Shown: positions 26,990 through 34,393 of the stretch, piece by piece | Position numbering within the stretch: the stretch's first letter is position 1 | Layout: each line of letters starts with the position of its first letter | Source: Natrinema sp046097095 | GTDB lineage: Archaea > Halobacteriota > Halobacteria > Halobacteriales > Natrialbaceae | DNA: 64,000 nt | NCBI RefSeq assembly: GCF_046097095.1 | Contig: NZ_CP175698.1 | Span: forward strand, 372,001-436,000 | Direction of reading: 5' to 3' | Notes under the pieces: generated by a model | What the model saw: only the letters and a program-made list of their open reading frames with translations | Databases searched by the model: none | Told to the model about the DNA's origin: nothing | Position numbers and translations under genes: made by a program

Positions 26990-27318
26990 ATGCCCCGGTC
27001 GTCAGGAACCGCCGTCGCTCGCACGCCGCCCGATTCACCGAACGACACCTCGCGATCGTCTGTGTCGGACCCGTTGGCCGCTGAACTCCTGCTACCGACG
27101 GACGTCGCGACGCCGCTGCTCGATTTCAGTCCCGGTGCCGGCCCGACATCGAGGCCCAATTCTTCGAATCGGGCGCGCGTGAAGTCGCGGCACGCGGCGG
27201 AGTGGTCGTCCGCGAGGACGTCGCGATCTTTGCTCGCCCGCTCGAGAGGGATTATGGCGCGTACGTCTCTGCGGAGACCGTTCAGCGTCTCTCCCCGAAC
27301 AGATACCGGTTGCTGTGA
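26990..27318 (+). pseudogene. Probable frameshifted small gene
   Basis: From the ATG at 26990 one frame gives an acidic, haloarchaeal-looking start with PLAAELLLPTDVATPLLDFS. It turns into Arg/Ser-rich nonsense near 27140. At that point the frame one base back continues with DIEAQFFESGAREVAARGG, then VREDVAIFARPLERDYGAYV and VQRLSPNRYRLL, ending at TGA 27316-27318. The second frame has no start codon of its own upstream. The pattern fits a gene of about 108 codons with one lost base between roughly 27125 and 27150, a sequencing error, or -1 frameshifting. I do not recognise the family. Confidence 0.4.
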
Positions 27319-27547
27319 ACGGTTTCGTTTCCGGCCACGTTTCGACCACCGACTTCCAACCGCTGATTGTCCGCCGACTGTCGGCGCTTGAACCGTTCCA
27401 AAATTTGAGAACGAAATTTAATTTTATAAAAAACAATTCCCAATAATAGCGTCGTAGGTCAAATATGTACATTAGGTATCAGTATTGAGGGACAATCGCT
27501 GGTTGAGGGCAGAGGATTTATACCGGATCGAAGAAAGAGTGCGGCCA
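27319..27547 (+). promoter_or_regulatory. AT-rich spacer with leaderless promoter of the HalOD1 gene
   Basis: The stretch at 27398-27480 is strikingly AT-rich for this genome, including TTTAATTTTATAAAAAAC. The functional TATA appears to be GGATTTATACC (TATA core 27517-27522), about 28 bases before the ATG at 27548. No gene is seen in the spacer. Confidence 0.5.
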
Positions 27548-27829
27548 ATGCTACTCTCAGTCGATCGCTCGGATGCGACAACCAGTCAGTCTATCAGTTT
27601 CGAGGTCATCGCTGCCGTCGCCGAACGGGAAGGCATCGATCCGCTGGAGGTCGAACCCCCGGAGTATCAGGCGCTCTATGAGGTCATCAATCCCGAAGCT
27701 CTCGATTCGCTCTTCGAACCCCGCGAAAACGGCCGAAAGCGACCGACCGGCCGCGTCGAATTCCCCTTCTGTGGCTACCAGGTCGTCGTTACGAGCGACG
27801 GCGACGTGACCGTCTCCGACCCAGAGTAA
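27548..27829 (+). CDS. HalOD1 output-domain protein
   Basis: A 93-residue protein consisting of one HalOD1 domain: SISFEVIAAVAEREGIDPLE, then PEYQALYEVINPEALDSLF, and a final strand pair FPFCGYQVVVTSDGDVTVSD. The domain occurs alone or behind receivers in haloarchaea and is predicted to be an output module; the mechanism is unknown. The ATG at 27548 matches a TATA box 28 bases upstream. A TTG at 27485 would extend into the promoter. Confidence 0.85.
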   Translation: MLLSVDRSDATTSQSISFEVIAAVAEREGIDPLEVEPPEYQALYEVINPEALDSLFEPRENGRKRPTGRVEFPFCGYQVVVTSDGDVTVSDPE

Positions 27830-27884
27830 GATCGATCGGTCAGAAAACGCTCTACGCTACGGGCTGCCGTAGCGGCCGCGACGG

Positions 27885-28283
27885 CTATGTGCCCTGTCGC
27901 TCGATCCGCGTCCGCCAGTCCGACGGAAGCGGTTGCGACCCGTCCCCGTCGGGATCTGCGAGGACCTGCACGGTCCGTGCCGTCGCCGCCTGCTCGCCGT
28001 TTGCACGGATCTCGCAGGTCATTGGGATACTCGAGGTCCCCAACTCGTCGACGCGAATCGCGACGGTGACATCGTCGCCGGCCTCGATGGGCATTGTGTA
28101 TTCGAGTTCGAGGCTCACGAGGACGGTGTCGGTCTCGACCAACGAGACGCCGAGCACGTCACGGAAGTAATCGTTACGGGCCTGCTCGAGATAGGTCGCG
28201 TAGGTCGCGTTGTTGACGTGGCCCATGAAGTCGATATCGCGGAGCCGAACGTCGACGGCGGTCTCGTAGTCGTAGTCGGACAT
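27885..28283 (-). CDS. Acyl-CoA thioesterase, 4HBT hotdog fold
   Basis: A 132-residue single-hotdog protein of the YbgC/FadM type. The signature is VRLRDIDFMGHVNNATYATYL, where the first Asp and the HVNN segment form the active site, followed by EQARNDYF. It hydrolyses an acyl-CoA thioester in the cytoplasm; the chain-length preference cannot be read. It stands alone between HalOD1 and the nuclease gene. Confidence 0.88.
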   Translation of the reverse strand: MSDYDYETAVDVRLRDIDFMGHVNNATYATYLEQARNDYFRDVLGVSLVETDTVLVSLELEYTMPIEAGDDVTVAIRVDELGTSSIPMTCEIRANGEQAATARTVQVLADPDGDGSQPLPSDWRTRIERQGT

Positions 28284-28365
28284 GCGAACGTGTACGAAGC
28301 GGCCACGGTAAACACCTGCTCGTCGGCATCGCCGCGCGGTCGCGCTCGAGGAGGTCGAAAACGAG

Positions 28366-29118
28366 TTACTCTCCGGCAGTCACGGACGCGAAGACATCTT
28401 CGTGGAGTCGATCCGTGACGGTCTCCATCAGCGGCTCCAAGTTGGCCGTGTCGGCGCGGTTGTACTCCACGAGCGTCTCGAGGGCCGCGTCGTCGCCGGA
28501 CTCGTACTCGTGCCAGAGACGGACCGCGTCGCGGCCGCTGATATCCGGCGTCCCGCGATCGATACCGAGGTCCCGCTCGATGGCCTTCAGCCCGCCGTCG
28601 AGGCCGAGCTTCTTGCAGGGATACATGAGATCGACGTGCGGGAGGTCGATCTCGAGGTCGAAACAGGTCTCGAGGAACGGCACGTCGAAGCGCTGCCCGT
28701 TGAACGTAACGAGCAGGGCCGACTCCTCGAGTTCGCGTGCGAGGCGGTCACGCGTCAGATCGCGGTCCTTGACGAACGTCTCGGTCTCGCCGCCGCGGTG
28801 GCAGCTGACGGTCGTCACGTCGTTCTGATCGGCGCTGAGGCCGGTCGTCTCGATGTCCAGAAAGCAGGCCTCGTCACTGACGTTCTCGTAGCACCGCCAG
28901 CGGCTCGCGGCCGGCAGCGCCTCGGTGAAGACGGAGATGTCGCCGCGCTCTAAGTGGGTCCGGCCCTCGTCGATGAACGTCTCGATCCGGCCGGCCAACG
29001 TCGAGCCGACGACGCTGCCGTCGAACTCGTCCCAGTGGGTGACGCCGTTCTCCCAGAGGCGTCGTTCGGTGGCTTCCCCGACCCCGTGGACGGGAATGAA
29101 GCTGTTCTCGATTCGCAT
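28366..29118 (-). CDS. RNase H-like exonuclease-type protein (RNase_H_2/YprB)
   Basis: A 250-residue protein. The first 50 residues (FIPVHGVGEATERRLWENGV) look like a helix-hairpin-helix DNA-binding element. The rest is a DEDD-type fold with FLDIETTGLS (first Asp/Glu), VTFNGQRFDVPFL (second Asp) and YNRADTANLEPL (last Asp). This is the PF13482 nuclease-like family, with a role in DNA or RNA processing that is not defined. Confidence 0.85.
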   Translation of the reverse strand: MRIENSFIPVHGVGEATERRLWENGVTHWDEFDGSVVGSTLAGRIETFIDEGRTHLERGDISVFTEALPAASRWRCYENVSDEACFLDIETTGLSADQNDVTTVSCHRGGETETFVKDRDLTRDRLARELEESALLVTFNGQRFDVPFLETCFDLEIDLPHVDLMYPCKKLGLDGGLKAIERDLGIDRGTPDISGRDAVRLWHEYESGDDAALETLVEYNRADTANLEPLMETVTDRLHEDVFASVTAGE

Positions 29119-29225
29119 TATCAGTGAGGGAGCGCGGGGCGAGTAAAAACGTGTGGATCGGGGCCCGTTCGCGGCCGACTCGAACGCAGAAAACGAGAGC
29201 TGGATACGATAGCGGTGTCGGCGGC

Positions 29226-30938
29226 TCAGCTACTGTTATCCGAGAGATACAGCGTCCGATCGATGATGTCCACGGCCGCCTCGCCCCACTGCTGGATGGC
29301 GGTGCCGTCCGAGTCGAAAATTTCGATCACGATTCGGTCCCGTCCGATCGTCACGTCTCCGTCCGGTGCCGACTCCCGATCGGCGAAGCTCTGCATCTGA
29401 TACGTGAGCAATCGCTCCGTCGAGCCGGTGATATCGACCGTCTCGGTGTCGAACTCGAAGGTTAACGTTGCACCGCCGCCGTCGATCTCTTCTGCCGTCA
29501 CGTCGAACCGATGGCTCGAGAGCTCCGGGGCGGGCGCGTCCTCGTTCATGGTGTCGACGGCCTCCTTGACGGTCACGTCTTCGTCCTCGGGTTCGAACTC
29601 GCCGGGATCGTCGAACGAGAGGTCGCCGAGTTCGTCGGCGGGCGGCGCGTCGGACGCGTTCGCGTCCTCAGACTCGGAGCCGGTCGCCCCGGCCGACTCG
29701 TCCGCGTCGGCATCTGTCTCCGCCGTGGCGGTCGGCTCGTCGCCGGCCGGTGCCGGCTCGGTCGATCCGTCGGTGAGGTCGGGAACGTCGGACTGGCCCG
29801 CTCCACTATCCGCGGTGGACCCGGTGTCGTCCATCGGTTCGACAGCTCCCTCATCGATCGGTGCGTCGGCCTCGGTATCGCCGCTCCCGGCGTCTGACTC
29901 CGCGGCCCCGCTGGCGTCGGCTCCCTCGTCGAACGACAGCACGTCGACCTCGTCCGGCGAGGTCGGGATCTCACCATTATCGCCGTCATCGCCGTCGTCC
30001 TCGAGTCCGTCCTCGGCGGTCGACTCGTCACCGTCGTCATCGCCGTCGTCCGCCTCGTCGGCGCTCGCCGCATCTGCGTCTGTGTCCGTGCCGGCCGATT
30101 CGTCAACTGTCGCGTCGACCGCTGCGTCGGCGTCGGTCTCGTCGTCTGGGACCGCTTCGCTCGAGCCGACCGGTCCGGCCGCGATCACCTCGGACTCGTC
30201 GACCTCGTCGTCCGTGCCGGCGGGGAGTTCGCCCGCGATTTCAGGTCGCGCCGCCGCGATGGCCGCTCGATCCAGCGGCGTAGCGTACCAGGCCGTTCGG
30301 TCTGGCGACGTGATGAACCGACCGCGGTTGGCGTCGGCTCGCGGGTGCGACGGGTCGGCGGCTTCGGCGACATCGCCATCTGGCTCGGCCTCCGGTTCGT
30401 CGGCCGGTTCCTCGTCGGCAGCCGATTCGTCAGGGCTCCCGTCATCCGTCTCGTCAACCGACTCGTCCGGTTCCGGTGCTTCGTCAGTATTGTCGGTCGT
30501 GTCATCCGTCTCTCGCTCCCGACGCGCCGCCCGTGGTCCCTGCTCGGGCTGGTGAGGCTGTGACTGGGGCTGGGGACCGACGCCGCCGGCCGCAGCCGGG
30601 TCGGTCGCGGCCCGTTGTGCGGCCGGTCCCTGCTGTTGGCTGGATTGCTGCGATTGCTGGGACTGTTGAGGGCCGCTTGCGTTCGGACCGGAACTGATCG
30701 TCCCACCACCGTTTAGGTGCAGTTGTGTCCCGCCGCCGCCGGTGTTCGACATGCCGTCTAAACTGTGGGCGATATCAGTCAGATCGTCGTCGATGTTGTC
30801 CTCGAGCTTGTCGATTTTATCGCCGACGCTTCGCAGGGCGAGGGCCACGTCCCAGAGGACCACGACGCCAAAGAAGAGGAGTGCGAGGAAAACGGTAACA
30901 GCGGCTCCGCCGAGAAGCTCAGTAGTGGCTTCGACCAT
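29226..30938 (-). CDS. Membrane-anchored, very acidic low-complexity protein
   Basis: A 570-residue protein. One N-terminal membrane helix (GGAAVTVFLALLFFGVVVLW) is followed by a short coiled coil (SVGDKIDKLEDNIDDDLTDIA) and a Gln-rich stretch. About 330 residues are dominated by Asp, Glu, Ala, Ser and Thr and surely disordered. A folded C-terminal domain of about 95 residues ends with TEEIDGG-like and VTIGRDRIVIEIFD strands. The ATG at 30938 has a TATA box 37 bases upstream; the frame is open to 31034. I do not recognise the end domain. A surface or sensory scaffold role is only a guess. Confidence 0.75.
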   Translation of the reverse strand: MVEATTELLGGAAVTVFLALLFFGVVVLWDVALALRSVGDKIDKLEDNIDDDLTDIAHSLDGMSNTGGGGTQLHLNGGGTISSGPNASGPQQSQQSQQSSQQQGPAAQRAATDPAAAGGVGPQPQSQPHQPEQGPRAARRERETDDTTDNTDEAPEPDESVDETDDGSPDESAADEEPADEPEAEPDGDVAEAADPSHPRADANRGRFITSPDRTAWYATPLDRAAIAAARPEIAGELPAGTDDEVDESEVIAAGPVGSSEAVPDDETDADAAVDATVDESAGTDTDADAASADEADDGDDDGDESTAEDGLEDDGDDGDNGEIPTSPDEVDVLSFDEGADASGAAESDAGSGDTEADAPIDEGAVEPMDDTGSTADSGAGQSDVPDLTDGSTEPAPAGDEPTATAETDADADESAGATGSESEDANASDAPPADELGDLSFDDPGEFEPEDEDVTVKEAVDTMNEDAPAPELSSHRFDVTAEEIDGGGATLTFEFDTETVDITGSTERLLTYQMQSFADRESAPDGDVTIGRDRIVIEIFDSDGTAIQQWGEAAVDIIDRTLYLSDNSS

Positions 30939-30970
30939 GTATGCTACTCTATGAACGGATAGGTCGTTCG

Positions 30971-30978
30971 ATATATAG
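30971..30978 (-). promoter_or_regulatory. TATA box of the 570-residue membrane protein gene
   Basis: CTATATAT on the minus strand (30971-30978) lies about 37 bases before the ATG at 30938 and implies a short leader of about 10 bases. Confidence 0.55.
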
Positions 30979-31123
30979 ACCTTGTGCCGTAACACCGATA
31001 TTACTGGAGGCACACCGTCAGTAGACGGTCTCACACTGCGTTCTGAAAGGAGGTCTCACAGCGCGTATAGACTCATGACTGCGTATGTGTTTCTTTTCAT
31101 ATAGGAAATCGGCGCTCGGCGAC

Positions 31124-31786
31124 TTACAATTCGAGCCAGCCGGATGTCGTGTCCGCCTCGCGGAGGTACCACCGCTGTTCGGCGGCCCCATCACGAGACC
31201 GAACCGTGACTATCGCATCGAACATCGGTTCGAGGAGATTGACCACGTCGTGGTCTGGTTCGAGCGGCACGTGGTAGTGGCCCATACCGCGAGCCTTGTC
31301 GACGCGCGCCGTCGCTACGTGCAGTAAGCGAAAGACGGTCTCTGCGTCGTGGTCGTCGAGGAGCGGAAGCAGCGAATCGACACAGACGCGAAGCTCCGAC
31401 GGCTCGAATCCGCCGGCTGTTTCGGCGAGTTCGTCGATGGTTTCGACGATCCGAATTCCGAGCGTTCCGGGCGACGGCGGGCCGCTGTCGGCTTCCGGTT
31501 GCTCGGCCGACCCCGTTCCGGCAGTCGAGTACCTGATGGTGCGGACCCGCTCGGACGTAGCGTCCGCGGTCGCGCCACAGGCCGCCCGGTCGTTCGTATC
31601 CGTCACGAACAGTCGATATCGGGAGTGTCGTTCCGTCGCACCCAGTAGCTGCCGACAGGCGGCCTCGTGAACGTCCGCCGACACCGAGCCGACGAGCAAG
31701 ATATTGCTGCCGTCACGTTTGAGCGTCTCGAGTGCTCGTGCGAACGCCGTATCGTCCGGCACGAACCCCTGCCGCTCGTCTCCCAT
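31124..31786 (-). CDS. DUF7504-type haloarchaeal protein (KaiC/RecA-like remnant)
   Basis: A 220-residue protein that begins with SNILLVGSVSADVHEAACRQ, where a P-loop would be in a RecA/KaiC fold but without GKT/S. ELRVCVDSLLPLLDDHD stands at a Walker B-like position, and the C-terminus reads FDAIVTVRSRDGAAEQRWYL. Such proteins are frequent near haloarchaeal signalling genes, where they may be degenerate ATPase adaptors. A TATA-like element around 31811-31820 lies 29 bases before the ATG. Confidence 0.7.
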   Translation of the reverse strand: MGDERQGFVPDDTAFARALETLKRDGSNILLVGSVSADVHEAACRQLLGATERHSRYRLFVTDTNDRAACGATADATSERVRTIRYSTAGTGSAEQPEADSGPPSPGTLGIRIVETIDELAETAGGFEPSELRVCVDSLLPLLDDHDAETVFRLLHVATARVDKARGMGHYHVPLEPDHDVVNLLEPMFDAIVTVRSRDGAAEQRWYLREADTTSGWLEL

Positions 31787-31910
31787 TCTGTTTGGCCGGA
31801 CTCCCGGTCTTACAATAAAAATTGTGGCTGAGCGGCATCGGGAATTGACGCTCGAGACGCGTGAGTGACACGATCGGCCGGCTTTTCATCCCGGCGGCCG
31901 TAGGCCATGT

Positions 31911-32711
31911 ATGGCCGACCACGACGACGAACTCGTCGATGCGATTCGCGAACTTACGCGAACGATCGACGACCTCCGAGCGGAACTCGAGGAGTCGCGC
32001 CCGCGCCGGCGGCCGCCGCTTCGACCGCCCACGCCGCAAGAGCTGCTTCGGTTCACCGACGAGGTCGCGCTGCCCGCCGCTCTGGCCGCCCTCGAGGCCA
32101 GCGTCCGCGCGCTCGAGGCGTTCCAGCAGAGCCTCCGTGTCGTCCGCGGCGGGCAGGAAGCCCGAGACCGCACGACGGCGGCCGCCGAGGCGACGAGCGA
32201 GCGCGCGAGCGAACTCCGCCGGACGACGCTCTCACAGCTCGATACTGTGTTGGCGGACCTCCAGCGGGCCGCCTCGGAGGGCGGACTGCCAGCCGACGAA
32301 CAGGCGCGCGACCTGCTCGAACAGGCGCGCGACCTCCGCGACGACGTCGATCAGCGTCTTAGAGACGCTGCTGAATCAGAGACGGGGACGGCGGATGCCG
32401 ATCGGACGGAACCGGACAGCGGAGTTCGAATCGACATTGACGACGGATCGCTGAGCGACGCCGAGGAGGGCACAGACGCGGCGTCCGATTCGGCCAGCGA
32501 CGACTCCGAGTCGACCGTCGACGTCGACGCCGAACTCGAGACGTTGCGCGATCGGTACGGGGCCGACGAGGATGAGGACGACGACTCGAGCGCGAGCGCC
32601 GACGGAGAGGGTGTCGACGGCGATGGGGATGGCAGTGGCCGTGGCGATACGGACGCCGGAGCCGCGGCTGACGATGTCGAAAACGGTGATGACGAAGACG
32701 GAAGTATCTAA
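31911..32711 (+). CDS. Coiled-coil haloarchaeal protein (DUF7547-like)
   Basis: A 266-residue protein. The N-terminal 160 residues are helical: ELVDAIRELTRTIDDLRAEL, a Pro-rich turn RRPPLRPPTPQELLRF, then long helices. The repeat EQARDLLEQARDLRDD comes from an exact 18-base direct repeat near 32299-32336. The last 100 residues are a disordered Asp/Glu/Ser tail. The function is unknown. Its stop overlaps that of the convergent OB-fold gene by 4 bases. Confidence 0.7.
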   Translation: MADHDDELVDAIRELTRTIDDLRAELEESRPRRRPPLRPPTPQELLRFTDEVALPAALAALEASVRALEAFQQSLRVVRGGQEARDRTTAAAEATSERASELRRTTLSQLDTVLADLQRAASEGGLPADEQARDLLEQARDLRDDVDQRLRDAAESETGTADADRTEPDSGVRIDIDDGSLSDAEEGTDAASDSASDDSESTVDVDAELETLRDRYGADEDEDDDSSASADGEGVDGDGDGSGRGDTDAGAAADDVENGDDEDGSI

Positions 32712-33067
32712 ACCGGCTCGAACCGGTAGCCGTCCCACGCTTGACTGTCGGGGTCTCGGATGCCGGCATCGGGATCGCGGAGTTCGTCGACGTGGACGGG
32801 CTGGACCTCGTCGCCGGTTTCGATATCGCCGGTGGTCAGTTGGCCGATCGCGCGAACCGTCTCCCCCTTGACGTCGAACTCGACGATCGCGAGGTGGTTG
32901 GGTTCGCGGACGCCGGGCGGGGTCGCGGTACTGGTCGTCCAGGTGACGATTTCGGCGGTGTACTCGCTGAGATCGATCGTTTCGGCCGGTTTTGCGCCGT
33001 TGGGGCCGCGGGGGTGGCCGGGATAACTGATCGTGCCGTCCTCGTATCGGGTCGCGTCCATGCTCAT
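32708..33067 (-). CDS. OB-fold beta subunit of haloarchaeal beta-ketothiolase
   Basis: A 119-residue OB-fold (DUF35-type) protein without the zinc-ribbon cysteines usual in that family. Strands include AEIVTWTTSTATPPG, NHLAIVEFDVKGETVRAIGQ and GDEVQPVHVDEL. Its ATG overlaps the thiolase stop as ATGA (33064-33067), so the two are translationally coupled. In Haloferax mediterranei the ketothiolases are reported to need such a small OB-fold subunit beside the catalytic one. It probably supports folding or substrate binding of the thiolase. Confidence 0.8.
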   Translation of the reverse strand: MSMDATRYEDGTISYPGHPRGPNGAKPAETIDLSEYTAEIVTWTTSTATPPGVREPNHLAIVEFDVKGETVRAIGQLTTGDIETGDEVQPVHVDELRDPDAGIRDPDSQAWDGYRFEPV

Positions 33068-34221
33068 TGTGCAGCCTCCATGATGGTGGTGATGACGCAG
33101 TTGCCGAAGCCGCCGACGTTACAGCACAGCCCGACATCGGCGTCAACCTGTCGGGGGCCAGCCTCGCCGACGAGTTGTTCGTAGATCTCGACGCCCTGAG
33201 CGACGCCGCTAGCTCCGAGCGGGTGCCCTTTCGATTTGAGCCCGCCGGAGGTGTTGATCGGCAACTCGCCGTCGCGCTCCGTATATCCCTCCTCGAGGAG
33301 GTGCCAGGCCTCGCCCTGGTCGGCAAAGCCCAGCCCTTCCATCTGCAAAAACTCGAGGATGGTGAACATATCGTGGAGTTCGGCCACGTCGATATCGTCG
33401 GGCTCGAGGCCGCTCATCTCGTAGGCTCCCTCGCCGCTCTTGACGACGCCGTCCATCACGGTCGGGTCCGCGCGCTCGTGGACGACGTGGGTGTCGGTCG
33501 CGCCGTCGATGCCCGAAATGACGACATACTCGTCCGTATACTCCGCGGCGACGGACTCGGGACAGAGCATGAGCGCCGCCGAGCCATCCGTGATCGGACA
33601 GAAATCGTACAGCCGCAACGGGTCCGCCACTATCGGCGACTCGAGGACCGTCTCGAGATCGACTTCTTTCCGGAACTGGGCGTTGGGATTGTCGACGCCG
33701 TTTGCGTGATTCTTGACCGCAACCTTCGCGAGACTTTCGCGGGGCGCGTCGAAGCGCTCCAAGTAGTGGCGCGCGGTGAGCCCGGCAAACGAGGGCAGCG
33801 TGACGCCGTGTTTGTACTCGGCGGGGTGGGTCAGCGACGCGATGACGTCGGTCGCCTCGCCGGTCGTTTTGTGCGTCATCTTCTCGCCGCCGACGAGCAG
33901 CGTCATGTCGCTGGCCCCGCTTGCCACCGACTGCCACGCGGCGAAGATCCCCGCGCCGCCGCTGGAACTTGTCTGGTCGACGCGCTGGGTGTACGCCGGC
34001 ATCGCGTTCAGGTCGTGTGCTAACGCGTTCGGCACGCCCGTCTGTCCCTCGAACTCGCCGCTGGCCATGTTCGAGACGTACAGGTGCTCGACGTCGTCGG
34101 CGTCGACGCCCGCGTCCGCGAGACACTCGATCCCGGCCTCCGCGAGGAGGTCCAGTATCCACGCTCCCTCGCGTTGCCCGAACTGGGTCATCGAGGCGCC
34201 GATGATCGCAACACGTTCCAT
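33064..34221 (-). CDS. Thiolase (haloarchaeal Ser-type beta-ketothiolase, catalytic subunit)
   Basis: A 385-residue thiolase. At the nucleophile loop, bacterial enzymes have ACASG; here residues 83-89 read QTSSSGG, so Ser replaces Cys. Both conserved His sites are present, including KGHPLGASG near residue 335, and the C-terminal LCCNVGGFGNC loop is intact. This matches the Ser-His-His triad described for haloarchaeal ketothiolases. It condenses or cleaves acyl-CoAs, for example acetyl-CoA with propionyl-CoA. It forms an operon with the OB-fold subunit. Confidence 0.85.
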   Translation of the reverse strand: MERVAIIGASMTQFGQREGAWILDLLAEAGIECLADAGVDADDVEHLYVSNMASGEFEGQTGVPNALAHDLNAMPAYTQRVDQTSSSGGAGIFAAWQSVASGASDMTLLVGGEKMTHKTTGEATDVIASLTHPAEYKHGVTLPSFAGLTARHYLERFDAPRESLAKVAVKNHANGVDNPNAQFRKEVDLETVLESPIVADPLRLYDFCPITDGSAALMLCPESVAAEYTDEYVVISGIDGATDTHVVHERADPTVMDGVVKSGEGAYEMSGLEPDDIDVAELHDMFTILEFLQMEGLGFADQGEAWHLLEEGYTERDGELPINTSGGLKSKGHPLGASGVAQGVEIYEQLVGEAGPRQVDADVGLCCNVGGFGNCVITTIMEAAQ

Positions 34222-34393
34222 ATCCTACGGGACTCGAGTCACCCGTTTATAACATTGGGTTGGGAAGCGACCGATCTGATCGGAATCGATCCGTCTGACG
34301 GACCGGTCACTAGCAGCGATAGACTCTCTGCTATTCACCGCGGGTTGCGTGTTCCGTCTGAACGTTTACCCAATTCCTTCTCCAACGCAATGT

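Noticed and set aside
29404..30555. 383-codon Ser/Ala/Pro-rich frame on the plus strand
   Set aside because: It is the complement of the low-complexity acidic region of the membrane protein gene.
32299..32336. Direct repeat inside the coiled-coil gene as a mobile element
   Set aside because: The 18-base repeat encodes an in-frame coiled-coil duplication (EQARDL twice) and is simple internal duplication.
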